Below, piece after piece: positions 7,205 to 14,501 of a DNA stretch of 61,104 bases (position 1 is its first letter; each line of letters starts with the position of its first letter). Under the pieces are notes generated by a model. That model was not told the DNA's origin. It saw only the letters and a list, made by a program, of their open reading frames with translations, and ran no database searches. This DNA comes from Streptomyces sp. Ru72. Lineage in GTDB: Bacteria > Actinomycetota > Actinomycetes > Streptomycetales > Streptomycetaceae. The DNA lies in the NCBI RefSeq assembly GCF_002920635.1, contig NZ_PQSR01000038.1:1-61104 (forward strand). Direction: 5' to 3'. The position numbers and the translations under genes were made by a program.

Positions 7205-8881
7205 TCACACGTTCGGGGGCGCACCCTCGATCGGGCGTCCGAGCACCCCGGGTCGCCGCTGCCACGGCAGCGGGCCCGTGGGGGGCCGGTAGGCGACTCC
7301 CAGGGCGTCCAGACGGCGGTAGTGGGCGGCCATGCGCCGCTCGAAGTCGGCGAAGTCGCGCTCGGCCGGACCGGGAAGGGCACTCCAGGCGACCTCGGCG
7401 AACGCCGCGAGCCGGGGAAACGCCTGGTAGTCGACGCGTCCCTGATCCTCCGTCACCTCGGTCCAGACGTTGGCCTGGGTGCCCAGGACGTGCCGCGCCT
7501 CCTCTGGCGTCAGCTGCGGTGGGATCGGCTCGAACCGGTAGACGTCCTCCAGGGTGCGCACGTACCCGATGGGCACCGGCTCGTCGGCACCGCCGTCCTG
7601 ACGGTGGTCCAGATACACCTGCTGCTCGGGGCACATGACGACGTCGTGGCCGGCGCGCGCCGCCGTGATCCCGCCGGCGTACCCGCGCCACGAGGAGACG
7701 GTCGCACCGTCCGCGAGGCCGCCCTCGAGGATCTCGTCCCAGCCGACGAGCCGGCGTCCGCGCGCGGTGAGCCAGGTGTCGAAGTGGCGCACGAACCACG
7801 CCTGGAGCTCGTCCTCGTCCGCGAGCCCCAGCTCCTTGATGCGCGCCTGCGCCGCCGGCGAGCGTCGCCACTGGTCCTTGGGGCACTCGTCGCCGCCGAT
7901 GTGGACGAAGGGTGACGGGAAGAGTTCCAGGACCTCCTCGAACACCCCCTCGTAGAACCGCAGGGTGGTGTCGGTGGGGGCGAGTACGTTCGGGTTGATG
8001 CCCCAGTCGTCCCAGACCGTGAGGGAGGCCGTGTCGACGACGTCGGAATTGCCGAGTTCCGGGTACGCGGCGATGGCCGCCTGGCTGTGCCCGGGGACGT
8101 CGATCTCGGGGACGACGGTGACATGCCGCTCGGCCGCGTACGCGACGATCTCGCGGATGTCGTCCTGCGTGTAGAAACCGCCGTGCGGCTTCTCCTCCCA
8201 CAGCGGCGAGGCCCGGTGGCCGAATCTGGTGCGCGCCCGCCAGGACCCGACCTCGGTGAGCCTCGGGTGCCGCTTGATCTCCAGGCGCCAGCCCTGGTCG
8301 TCGGTGAGGTGGAGGTGGAGGACGTTGAGCTTGTGGGCGGCCATCAGGTCCAGGTAGCGCAGGACGCCGTCCTTGGGCATGAAGTGCCGGGCCACGTCGA
8401 GCAGGAGGCCGCGCCAGCGGAAGCGGGGGGCGTCCTGGATCGCCACCGCGGGCACCTCCCACCGACGCTTCCCGGTCACCGGGGCACGGCGGAAGGCCTC
8501 CGGCCCGAGCAGCTGGCGGAAGGTCTGGGCGCCCCAGAACAGGCCGGCCTCGCTCGCGCCGTCGATGACGACGAGGTGGCCGTCGGCGGTGAAGCGGTAC
8601 GCCTCAGGGCTGCCCAGCTCCTCTCCGAGCCCGGGAACGACACGCAGCACGACCCGGTTCCCGTTGCCGCCGGCCGGCGGCAGCGGAAGCCCGGTCGCGG
8701 CGCCGACGGCCGCCCGCAGCCACCGCGCGACGCGCTCGCTGCCGGGACCCGTCGTCTCGATCCCGGTGTCCTCGTCGATGACGTGTCCCGTGCCGCCGCC
8801 GATCGAGGGGGACATCCGGGTGGGGGCGGGGACCAGGTGCACGTCGAGCCCCGGGTGGAGGGAGTACGGATACTCAGGCAT
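7205..8881 (-). CDS. Beta-N-acetylhexosaminidase, glycoside hydrolase family 20
   Basis: The predicted product is 558 residues. It releases terminal N-acetylhexosamine from chitin or peptidoglycan fragments by substrate-assisted catalysis. The N-terminal GH20b domain (about 20-135) precedes the catalytic barrel. The barrel opens with FRWRGLLLDVARHFMP and carries HLHLTDDQGWR, EIDVPGHSQA and the catalytic Asp-Glu in VHIGGDECPK. LGTQANVWTE and other GH20 blocks are intact. I chose ATG 8881 (MPEYPYSLHPG) over an upstream ATG at 8926. No signal peptide is evident at this start, so it may act in the cytoplasm or leave by an unclear route. It stands alone between hairpins. Confidence 0.9.
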   Translation of the reverse strand: MPEYPYSLHPGLDVHLVPAPTRMSPSIGGGTGHVIDEDTGIETTGPGSERVARWLRAAVGAATGLPLPPAGGNGNRVVLRVVPGLGEELGSPEAYRFTADGHLVVIDGASEAGLFWGAQTFRQLLGPEAFRRAPVTGKRRWEVPAVAIQDAPRFRWRGLLLDVARHFMPKDGVLRYLDLMAAHKLNVLHLHLTDDQGWRLEIKRHPRLTEVGSWRARTRFGHRASPLWEEKPHGGFYTQDDIREIVAYAAERHVTVVPEIDVPGHSQAAIAAYPELGNSDVVDTASLTVWDDWGINPNVLAPTDTTLRFYEGVFEEVLELFPSPFVHIGGDECPKDQWRRSPAAQARIKELGLADEDELQAWFVRHFDTWLTARGRRLVGWDEILEGGLADGATVSSWRGYAGGITAARAGHDVVMCPEQQVYLDHRQDGGADEPVPIGYVRTLEDVYRFEPIPPQLTPEEARHVLGTQANVWTEVTEDQGRVDYQAFPRLAAFAEVAWSALPGPAERDFADFERRMAAHYRRLDALGVAYRPPTGPLPWQRRPGVLGRPIEGAPPNV

Positions 8882-8972
8882 GCCGCCAGTCTTCACCGCC
8901 CGGCCCGGCCAGGAGGGTGGATTCACCGCACTTCAGAGGCGCACTCCCGATCCACCGGCAGCAGGCACGAAC

Positions 8973-9007
8973 GCTCCCGGGACGCACCGGACACGCGCCC
9001 CGGGAGC
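8973..9007 (-). terminator. Candidate terminator after the yqgE-DUF3039 unit
   Basis: GCTCCCGGG (8973-8981) pairs with CCCGGGAGC (8999-9007) around a 17-base loop, 31 bases past the DUF3039 stop. Confidence 0.45.
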
Positions 9008-9037
9008 CCGGCAGTGGTCACGCAGCCGGGCGGTCGG

Positions 9038-9319
9038 CTACTTGTCGCCGCCCTTGCCTTCGTCGCCGCCGCTGCCCATGGAGTCGTAGATCTCCTTGCA
9101 CATCGGGCAGACGGGGTACTTCTTCGGGTCGCGTCCCGGGACCCACACCTTGCCGCACAGCGCCACGACGGGAGTGCCGTCCAGGGCGCTCGCCATGATC
9201 TTGTCCTTCTGGACGTAGTGGGCGAAGCGCTCGTGGTCGCCGTCGCCGTGCGACACCTGCGGCGTCGGCTCTACGAGGGTCCCCGTACCGGTACCGCGCT
9301 CGGGCTCAAGAGTGCTCAT
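9038..9319 (-). CDS. DUF3039 family protein
   Basis: The predicted product is 93 residues. This actinobacterial family has unknown function. The C-terminal half has the family pattern ALCGKVWVPGRDPKKYPVC followed by PMCKEIY. Its three cysteines, with His upstream, could bind zinc. The tail is Gly/Asp/Lys-rich. It starts 30 bases after the yqgE stop on the same strand, so the two are probably co-transcribed. No membrane segment or export signal is seen. Confidence 0.85.
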   Translation of the reverse strand: MSTLEPERGTGTGTLVEPTPQVSHGDGDHERFAHYVQKDKIMASALDGTPVVALCGKVWVPGRDPKKYPVCPMCKEIYDSMGSGGDEGKGGDK

Positions 9320-9349
9320 ACGGCCAAGCGTACTGAAACCCGGGACGCA

Positions 9350-9922
9350 TCAGTTGAGCGTAGGGTCGTCCGGGTACGTCGCCACCATCGCCAGCTCGCT
9401 GCGCTGGCGTCGCAGCACGTCGCGCCAGAGCTTCTCCGGGGCCGGGGACGACACGTCGCCGGGTTCCGACTCGACGACGTACCACGCCCCGTCCACCAGC
9501 TCGTCCTCCAGCTGGCCCGGCCCCCAGCCGGCGTATCCGGCGAAGATGCGCAGCGAGCCGAGCGCCTTGGCGAGCAGTTCCGGAGGGGCCTCGAGGTCGA
9601 CCAGGCCGATGGCGCCGTGCACCCGACGCCAGCCGAGCGGGGCGTGGTCGGGGGACGCACCGCCGGGGATCACCGCGACACCGAGCGCCGAGTCCAGCGA
9701 CACGGGTCCGCCCTGGAAGACGACACCGGGTTCGCCCGCGAGGTCGGCCCAGCCCTCCAGGATGTCGCCCACGTCAACGGGCGTGGGGCGGTTGAGGACC
9801 ACGCCGAGCGAGCCCTCCTCGTCGTGGTCGAGGAGCAGCACCACAGCGCGGTCGAAGTTCGGGTCCGCCAGGGCGGGGGTGGCCACGAGCAGCCGCCCTG
9901 TGAGCGAGGACACCTCGGTCAT
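9350..9922 (-). CDS. YqgE/AlgH family protein
   Basis: The predicted product is 190 residues, the usual family length. It opens SLTGRLLVATPAL and FDRAVVLLLDHDEEGSLGVVLNRPT, the diagnostic AlgH/YqgE signature, and later has FQGGPV, GPGQLEDEL and LWRDVLRR. ATG 9922 gives the common start MTEVSSL; a start at 9931 would add three residues. The family's biochemical role is not settled; in pseudomonads AlgH influences alginate regulation. It is probably cytoplasmic and is transcribed divergently from murA. Confidence 0.9.
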   Translation of the reverse strand: MTEVSSLTGRLLVATPALADPNFDRAVVLLLDHDEEGSLGVVLNRPTPVDVGDILEGWADLAGEPGVVFQGGPVSLDSALGVAVIPGGASPDHAPLGWRRVHGAIGLVDLEAPPELLAKALGSLRIFAGYAGWGPGQLEDELVDGAWYVVESEPGDVSSPAPEKLWRDVLRRQRSELAMVATYPDDPTLN

Positions 9923-10230
9923 GCCAGACATGATCCCGCATCTTGCCTTCGGATGGGGAGGCAACGGGGGTACGTGGGTGAACCCCGCCATGAATCGGAC
10001 AGGCGGCCTGGTAAGGCCCCCTTTGCGGGTGGTCGCGGGAGACGGGAGGGCGTACGGGTGCGGTGCGGGCGCACATGCCGCCCGGTAACCCCTCGCGTCC
10101 GGTCACGTACGGCTCGTGTTGTGGCAAAGCTATGACCTTCGTTGGGGCCACTTGGGCTTACTGAAGGGGGGTACGCGGCCATTACGCTTACGTCTTCGGC
10201 CCCTGCCCCACTCCACGGAACGCGAGATTC
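9923..10230. other. Divergent intergenic region between yqgE and murA
   Basis: These 308 bases must hold both promoters. I see no gene and no clear -35/-10 pair. Short dyads such as GTGCGGGCGCAC are present but not convincing as operators. Confidence 0.5.
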
Positions 10231-11571
10231 ATGACCGTCAACGACGATGTCCTCCTTGTCCACGGCGGCACCCCGCTCGAGGGCGAGATCCGTGTCCGCG
10301 GTGCGAAGAACCTCGTACCGAAGGCCATGGTCGCCGCCCTTCTGGGCAGTGCCCCGAGCAGACTGCGCAACGTGCCCGACATCCGCGACGTGCGCGTCGT
10401 GCGGGGGCTGCTGCAGCTGCACGGGGTGACGGTCCGTCCGGGTGAGGAGCCGGGTGAGCTGGTGCTCGACCCGACGCACGTCGAGAGCGCGAACGTCGCG
10501 GACATCGATGCCCACGCGGGCTCGTCGCGCATCCCGATCCTGTTCTGCGGCCCGCTGCTGCACCGGCTGGGCCACGCGTTCATCCCGGGTCTCGGCGGCT
10601 GCGACATCGGCGGCAGGCCGATCGACTTCCACTTCGACGTGCTGCGGCAGTTCGGCGCGGTCATCGAGAAGCGGGCGGACGGCCAGTACCTGGAGGCGCC
10701 CAAGGGGCTGCGCGGCACGAAGATCCGGCTGCCGTACCCGTCCGTCGGCGCGACGGAGCAGGTGCTGCTGACGGCCGTCATGGCCGATGGCGTCACCGAG
10801 CTGTCCAACGCGGCCGTGGAGCCCGAGATCGAGGACCTCATCTGCGTGCTGCAGAAGATGGGCGCGATCATCGCGATGGACACCGACCGCACGATCCGCA
10901 TCACCGGCGTGGAGAAGCTCGGCGGCTACACCCACCGCGCCCTCCCGGACCGGCTGGAGGCCGCGTCCTGGGCGTCGGCGGCGCTGGCGACCAACGGCAA
11001 CATCTACGTCCGTGGCGCGCAGCAGCGGTCGATGATGACGTTCCTGAACACCTACCGCAAGGTGGGCGGCGCGTTCGAGATCGACGACGAGGGCATCCGG
11101 TTCTGGCACCCCGGCGGGCAGTTGAAGTCGATCGCGCTGGAGACGGACGTGCACCCCGGCTTCCAGACCGACTGGCAGCAGCCGCTGGTCGTGGCCCTGA
11201 CCCAGGCGACGGGCCTGTCGATCATCCACGAGACGGTGTACGAGTCCCGGCTCGGCTTCACCTCCGCGCTGAACCAGATGGGCGCGCACATCCAGCTCTA
11301 CCGCGAGTGCCTCGGCGGCTCCGACTGCCGCTTCGGCCAGCGCAACTTCCTGCATTCCGCGGTGGTTTCGGGCCCGACGAAGCTGCAGGGCGCGGACCTG
11401 GTCATCCCCGACCTGCGCGGCGGCTTCTCCTACCTGATCGCGGCCCTGGCGGCCGAGGGCACGTCCCGCGTCCACGGCATCGACCTGATCAACCGCGGCT
11501 ACGAGAACTTCATGGAGAAGCTGATGGAGCTCGGGGCGAAGGTCGAACTGCCCGGCAACGCACTCGGCTGA
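10231..11571 (+). CDS. murA: UDP-N-acetylglucosamine 1-carboxyvinyltransferase
   Basis: The predicted product is 446 residues. It transfers enolpyruvate from PEP to UDP-GlcNAc, the first committed cytoplasmic step of peptidoglycan synthesis. Two EPSP-synthase-like domains are present. The N-terminal GAKNLVPKAMVAALL holds the catalytic-site Lys. Cys124 in GLGGCDIGGRP is the fosfomycin-sensitive active-site cysteine, so the enzyme should be fosfomycin-targetable, unlike the mycobacterial Cys-to-Asp form. GGFSYLIAALAA and a complete C-terminus close the protein. The last 60 bases are duplicated imperfectly 109 bases downstream. Confidence 0.95.
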   Translation: MTVNDDVLLVHGGTPLEGEIRVRGAKNLVPKAMVAALLGSAPSRLRNVPDIRDVRVVRGLLQLHGVTVRPGEEPGELVLDPTHVESANVADIDAHAGSSRIPILFCGPLLHRLGHAFIPGLGGCDIGGRPIDFHFDVLRQFGAVIEKRADGQYLEAPKGLRGTKIRLPYPSVGATEQVLLTAVMADGVTELSNAAVEPEIEDLICVLQKMGAIIAMDTDRTIRITGVEKLGGYTHRALPDRLEAASWASAALATNGNIYVRGAQQRSMMTFLNTYRKVGGAFEIDDEGIRFWHPGGQLKSIALETDVHPGFQTDWQQPLVVALTQATGLSIIHETVYESRLGFTSALNQMGAHIQLYRECLGGSDCRFGQRNFLHSAVVSGPTKLQGADLVIPDLRGGFSYLIAALAAEGTSRVHGIDLINRGYENFMEKLMELGAKVELPGNALG

Positions 11572-11590
11572 GCCCACCGGCGGCTGGGGG

Positions 11591-11610
11591 TCCGGGGGTC
11601 GTCCCCCGGA
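11591..11610. repeat. Hairpin element between the two murA 3' copies
   Basis: TCCGGGGG (11591-11598) and CCCCCGGA (11603-11610) form a perfect 8-bp stem with a 4-base loop. The G-run hairpin resembles short dispersed hairpins common in Streptomyces intergenic DNA. Confidence 0.6.
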
Positions 11611-11619
11611 TCGGCACAG

Positions 11620-11682
11620 CATGGAGAAGCTGATGGAGCTCGGCGCGAAGGTCGAACCGCCCGGCAACGCACTCGGCTGAGC
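11620..11682 (+). repeat. Imperfect duplicate of the murA 3' end
   Basis: Bases 11620-11682 repeat 11511-11573, the last 20 codons of murA with its stop, at 61 of 63 positions. The differences are one G/C and one T/C. The offset is 109 bases, so the duplicate is in another frame and could encode only a 19-residue tail (MEKLMELGAKVEPPGNALG). No ribosome site precedes it. It is a direct repeat flanking the hairpin at 11591-11610. Confidence 0.9.
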
Positions 11683-11705
11683 TCCCGCGGAGCGTCGCCC
11701 ATGCG

Positions 11706-11741
11706 AAGGGGCGGTCACCCTGTTCCGGGTGACCGCCCCTT
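11706..11741 (+). terminator. murA terminator
   Basis: A perfect 15-bp stem (11706-11720 with 11727-11741) has loop TGTTCC and ends in TTT. It lies beyond the duplicated murA tail. Confidence 0.8.
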
Positions 11742-11786
11742 TGGCCTTGCTGGGCCCGTACGCCGTCGCGAGGAGCTTGCCGGGCT

Positions 11787-11998
11787 CGTCACTCGCCGTC
11801 CCGTGGCGGTACGGCCTCGTCGCGCCGTCCCTGCGACGGGCGCGGCCTCGTCACGCCGTCCTACGGCAGGTAGGGCCTCGTCACGCCGCCCTGTGGCGGT
11901 CAGGCTTCGTCACGCCGCCCTGTGGCGGTGCGGCGGCCTTGCTGCGCCGTCCCGTGGCGTCACGGCGTCGTACGCCGTCCCGTGGCGCACGAACGGCG
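11787..11998. repeat. Degenerate tandem repeat array, about 7 units of about 30 bp
   Basis: The units follow a consensus close to CGTCACGCCGTCCCGTGGCG plus 8-12 variable bases ending in GGCCT. They begin near 11787, 11818, 11849, 11879, 11908, 11941 and 11969. Each unit holds a small inverted core, CGCC...GGCG, able to form a hairpin. The units abut with no spacers, so this is not CRISPR. It fills the gap between murA (+) and hupA (-) and has no credible coding frame. Confidence 0.75.
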
Positions 11999-12001
11999 AG
12001 A

Positions 12002-12283
12002 TCACTTGCCCTTGGCGGCTTCCTTGAGCTTGGAGCCCGCGGAGACCTTCACGCTGTAGCCGGCCGGGATCTGGATGGGGTCGCCGGTCTGCGGGTTGCG
12101 CGCGGTGCGAGCGGCACGGTGGGTGCGCTCGAAGGTGAGGAAGCCAGGGATGGTGACCTTCTCGTCGCCCTTGGCGACGACCTCGCCGACGGTCTCGGCG
12201 AACGCGGCCAGCACGGCGTCGGCGTCCTTGCGGGTCACCTCGGCGCGGTCGGCCAGCGCGGCCACCAGCTCACTGCGGTTCAT
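12002..12283 (-). CDS. hupA: HU-family DNA-binding protein
   Basis: The predicted product is 93 residues, a standard-length single-domain HU. MNRSELVAALADRAEVT, the EKVTIPGFLTFERTHR strand pair, the ARNPQTGDPIQIPAGYSVKVSAG beta-arm/DNA-binding signature and a short basic tail (KLKEAAKGK) are all present. It is the vegetative nucleoid protein type, not the larger C-terminally extended Lys-rich HupS type. The ATG at 12283 is preceded by CGGGAG. It binds and bends DNA as a dimer. The repeat array lies just beyond its stop. Confidence 0.93.
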   Translation of the reverse strand: MNRSELVAALADRAEVTRKDADAVLAAFAETVGEVVAKGDEKVTIPGFLTFERTHRAARTARNPQTGDPIQIPAGYSVKVSAGSKLKEAAKGK

Positions 12284-12675
12284 GTTGTTACTCCCGTGTT
12301 CTTCTTGCCGTTGAGGCGTGCCACGCGGCGGAGCCGCATGTTGGGCACGGCGAAGCCGATGCTGCCAGGGTCCTCGGTGAGTCCCCGGACCCGGGTCCGT
12401 CGTCAGACCCTCGCGCCCGAAGACGCATCCTGCCCCCACCTGCGGCGGGAAAGCCAATCCGGCACCCGTAGGAGTCGTGAGAACACCCTTGGGAGTCACA
12501 CGAAGGGCGCCACCGCCGTCCGGCGGTGACGTTCCGTCCGCTCTCCGCGACAGATCGCAGGTTCTGGAGGGTCCGAGCCCGGCCGCCACCATAGAGGTCG
12601 GCCGGGCACCCGGGGTTCCACGACGCGCCGCTCGGCCGCCATCGTGGCGATGGTCACAGCAGCGGCACAGAATCC
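12284..12675. other. Intergenic region upstream of hupA and downstream of the malic enzyme gene
   Basis: These 392 bases carry the hupA promoter region and the malic-enzyme 3' flank. Visible structure is a 14-bp perfect palindrome CGGACCCGGGTCCG (12386-12399), a hairpin CACCGCCG/CGGCGGTG (12511-12528) and a longer hairpin at 12577-12607. I see no gene. Confidence 0.5.
12577..12607 (-). terminator. Candidate terminator of the malic enzyme gene
   Basis: GCCCGGCCG (12577-12585) pairs with CGGCCGGGC (12599-12607), 9 bp with a 13-base loop, about 70 bases past the stop. Confidence 0.45.
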
Positions 12676-14103
12676 CTACTCGTCCGCCGTCGCCGACGCG
12701 CCCGCCGCCTTCGCGGCCTCGCGCACCGCTCCGGCGACCGCGCCCGCGACCTTGTCGTTGAAAACGCTCGGAATGATGTAGTTCGGGTTCAGCTCGCCCT
12801 CGGTCACCACGTCCGCGAGGGCCTGCGCGGCCGCCAGCATCATCTCCGTGTTGACCGTGCGGGACTGCGCGTCCAGCAGACCGCGGAAGACGCCCGGGAA
12901 CACCAGCACGTTGTTGATCTGGTTCGGGAAGTCGGAGCGCCCGGTGGCCACAACGGCCGCCGTCTGACGGGCGATTGCGGGGTCGACCTCGGGGTCCGGG
13001 TTCGCGAGCGCGAACACGATCGCGCCGTCCGCCATGGCCGCCACGTCGTTGCCGTCGAGCACGTTCGGCGCGGAGACACCGATGAAGACGTCGGCGCCGC
13101 GCACCGCTTCCTTCAGCGTGCCGGTCAGGCCCTCCTGGTTGGTGTTGTCGGCGATCCAGCGCAGCGCCGAGTCCGGCGCGGCGTCCACGAGGTCCCCGCG
13201 GCCGGCGTGCACGACACCGTGGATGTCGGCCACCACCGCGTTCTTCACGCCCGCGGCGAGCAGCAGTTTGAGGATCGCCGTACCGGCCGCGCCGGCGCCC
13301 GACATCACGACGCGGACGTTCTCGACCTCCTTGCCCACCACGCGAAGTGCGTTGGTGAGGGCGGCCAGCACCACGATCGCCGTGCCGTGCTGGTCGTCGT
13401 GGAAGACGGGGATGTCGAGCGCCTCGCGCAGCCGTGCCTCGATCTCGAAGCAGCGCGGCGCGGAGATGTCCTCGAGGTTGATCCCGGCGAACCCGGGGGC
13501 GATCGCCTTGACGATCTCGACGATCGCGTCGGTGTCCTGGGTGTCGAGGCAGATCGGCCAGGCGTCGATGCCGGCGAACCGCTTGAAGAGGGCCGCCTTG
13601 CCCTCCATGACGGGCAGCGCGGCCTTCGGGCCGATGTTGCCGAGGCCCAGCACGGCGGAGCCGTCCGTCACGACCGCAACGGAATTGCGCTTGATGGTGA
13701 GGCGGCGGGCGTCCTCGGGGTTCTCGGCGATCGCCATGCACACGCGCGCCACACCCGGCGTGTAGACCATGGACAGGTCGTCACGGTTGCGGATGGGGTG
13801 CTTCGACGCCATTTCGATCTTGCCGCCGAGGTGCATGAGGAACGTACGGTCCGAGACCTTGCCCAGCGTGACGCCCTCGATGCCGCGCAGCTTCTCGACG
13901 ATCTCCTGCGCGTGCGCGGTGGAGGTGGCGGCGATGGTGACGTCGATACGGAGCTTCTCGTGGCCGGACGCGGTGACGTCGAGGCCGGTCACCGAGCCTC
14001 CGGAGGACTCCACGGCGGTGGTGAGCTGCGAGACGGCGGTTCCGCTCGCGGGCACCTCCAACCGGACCGTCATCGAGTAGGAGACGCTGGGCGCCGTTGC
14101 CAT
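12676..14103 (-). CDS. NAD-dependent malic enzyme with N-terminal ACT domain
   Basis: The predicted product is 475 residues. It decarboxylates malate to pyruvate, an anaplerotic/gluconeogenic node. Residues about 8-83 form an ACT-type regulatory domain (VSQLTTAVESSGGSVTGLDV). The malic domain follows with SMVYTPGVARVC (catalytic Tyr region), AALPVMEGKAALFKRFAGID (catalytic Lys region) and FHDDQHGTAIV (metal-binding Asp). The NAD domain has VVMSGAGAAGTAIL and an Asp at the end of beta-2 (VVADIH), which favours NAD over NADP. The match to the biochemically studied NAD-type S. coelicolor enzyme at this locus is from memory. Confidence 0.92.
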   Translation of the reverse strand: MATAPSVSYSMTVRLEVPASGTAVSQLTTAVESSGGSVTGLDVTASGHEKLRIDVTIAATSTAHAQEIVEKLRGIEGVTLGKVSDRTFLMHLGGKIEMASKHPIRNRDDLSMVYTPGVARVCMAIAENPEDARRLTIKRNSVAVVTDGSAVLGLGNIGPKAALPVMEGKAALFKRFAGIDAWPICLDTQDTDAIVEIVKAIAPGFAGINLEDISAPRCFEIEARLREALDIPVFHDDQHGTAIVVLAALTNALRVVGKEVENVRVVMSGAGAAGTAILKLLLAAGVKNAVVADIHGVVHAGRGDLVDAAPDSALRWIADNTNQEGLTGTLKEAVRGADVFIGVSAPNVLDGNDVAAMADGAIVFALANPDPEVDPAIARQTAAVVATGRSDFPNQINNVLVFPGVFRGLLDAQSRTVNTEMMLAAAQALADVVTEGELNPNYIIPSVFNDKVAGAVAGAVREAAKAAGASATADE

Positions 14104-14501
14104 GGCCGACTTCCTCTGCTTTCACCGTGTCGCGGATATGCCGTCCGATCGTCGCACCTACCGGGGAGTACGTGGTAGCCGCCCCGGATTGCGAACGTTT
14201 TGTTCGCCGCCAAGGGTTCCTTTCGGAAAGCGACTTCCACGATACGAGAGACAGTCGGGCGGTGGCAGAGGCTCGCCGTACAGCGAAAGAGGTCCGCGCC
14301 ACTCAAGGACGCGGACCTCTCCACAGGTCAGTGACACCGACCCGCCATGCTCGCCTCGCGGCAAGTGGTCGCTCGTAGCGACTAAGGTTGGGCCCGGGGG
14401 CTTGGATCGGGCCGGTGCCACATCCAGGCTAACAAACAGATCCCGTAAGGCCATTCCCGCACCCGGAGTTCGTCTCGCGTTGAGGGCGGCCCCGCCCCAC
14501 C
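14104..14501. other. Intergenic region between the malic enzyme gene and helD
   Basis: These 398 bases hold the malic-enzyme promoter side and the helD 3' flank. The one strong structure is the hairpin at 14288-14320. Short ORFs here lack ribosome sites and codon bias. I see no gene. Confidence 0.5.
14288..14320 (-). terminator. Terminator-like hairpin after helD
   Basis: AGAGGTCCGCG (14288-14298) pairs perfectly with CGCGGACCTCT (14310-14320) around an 11-base loop. It lies 180 bases past the helD stop, so it could alternatively act in the malic-enzyme leader. Confidence 0.5.

Noticed and set aside
11787..11998. CRISPR array
   Set aside because: Units abut with no unique spacers, they are degenerate, and no cas gene is nearby.
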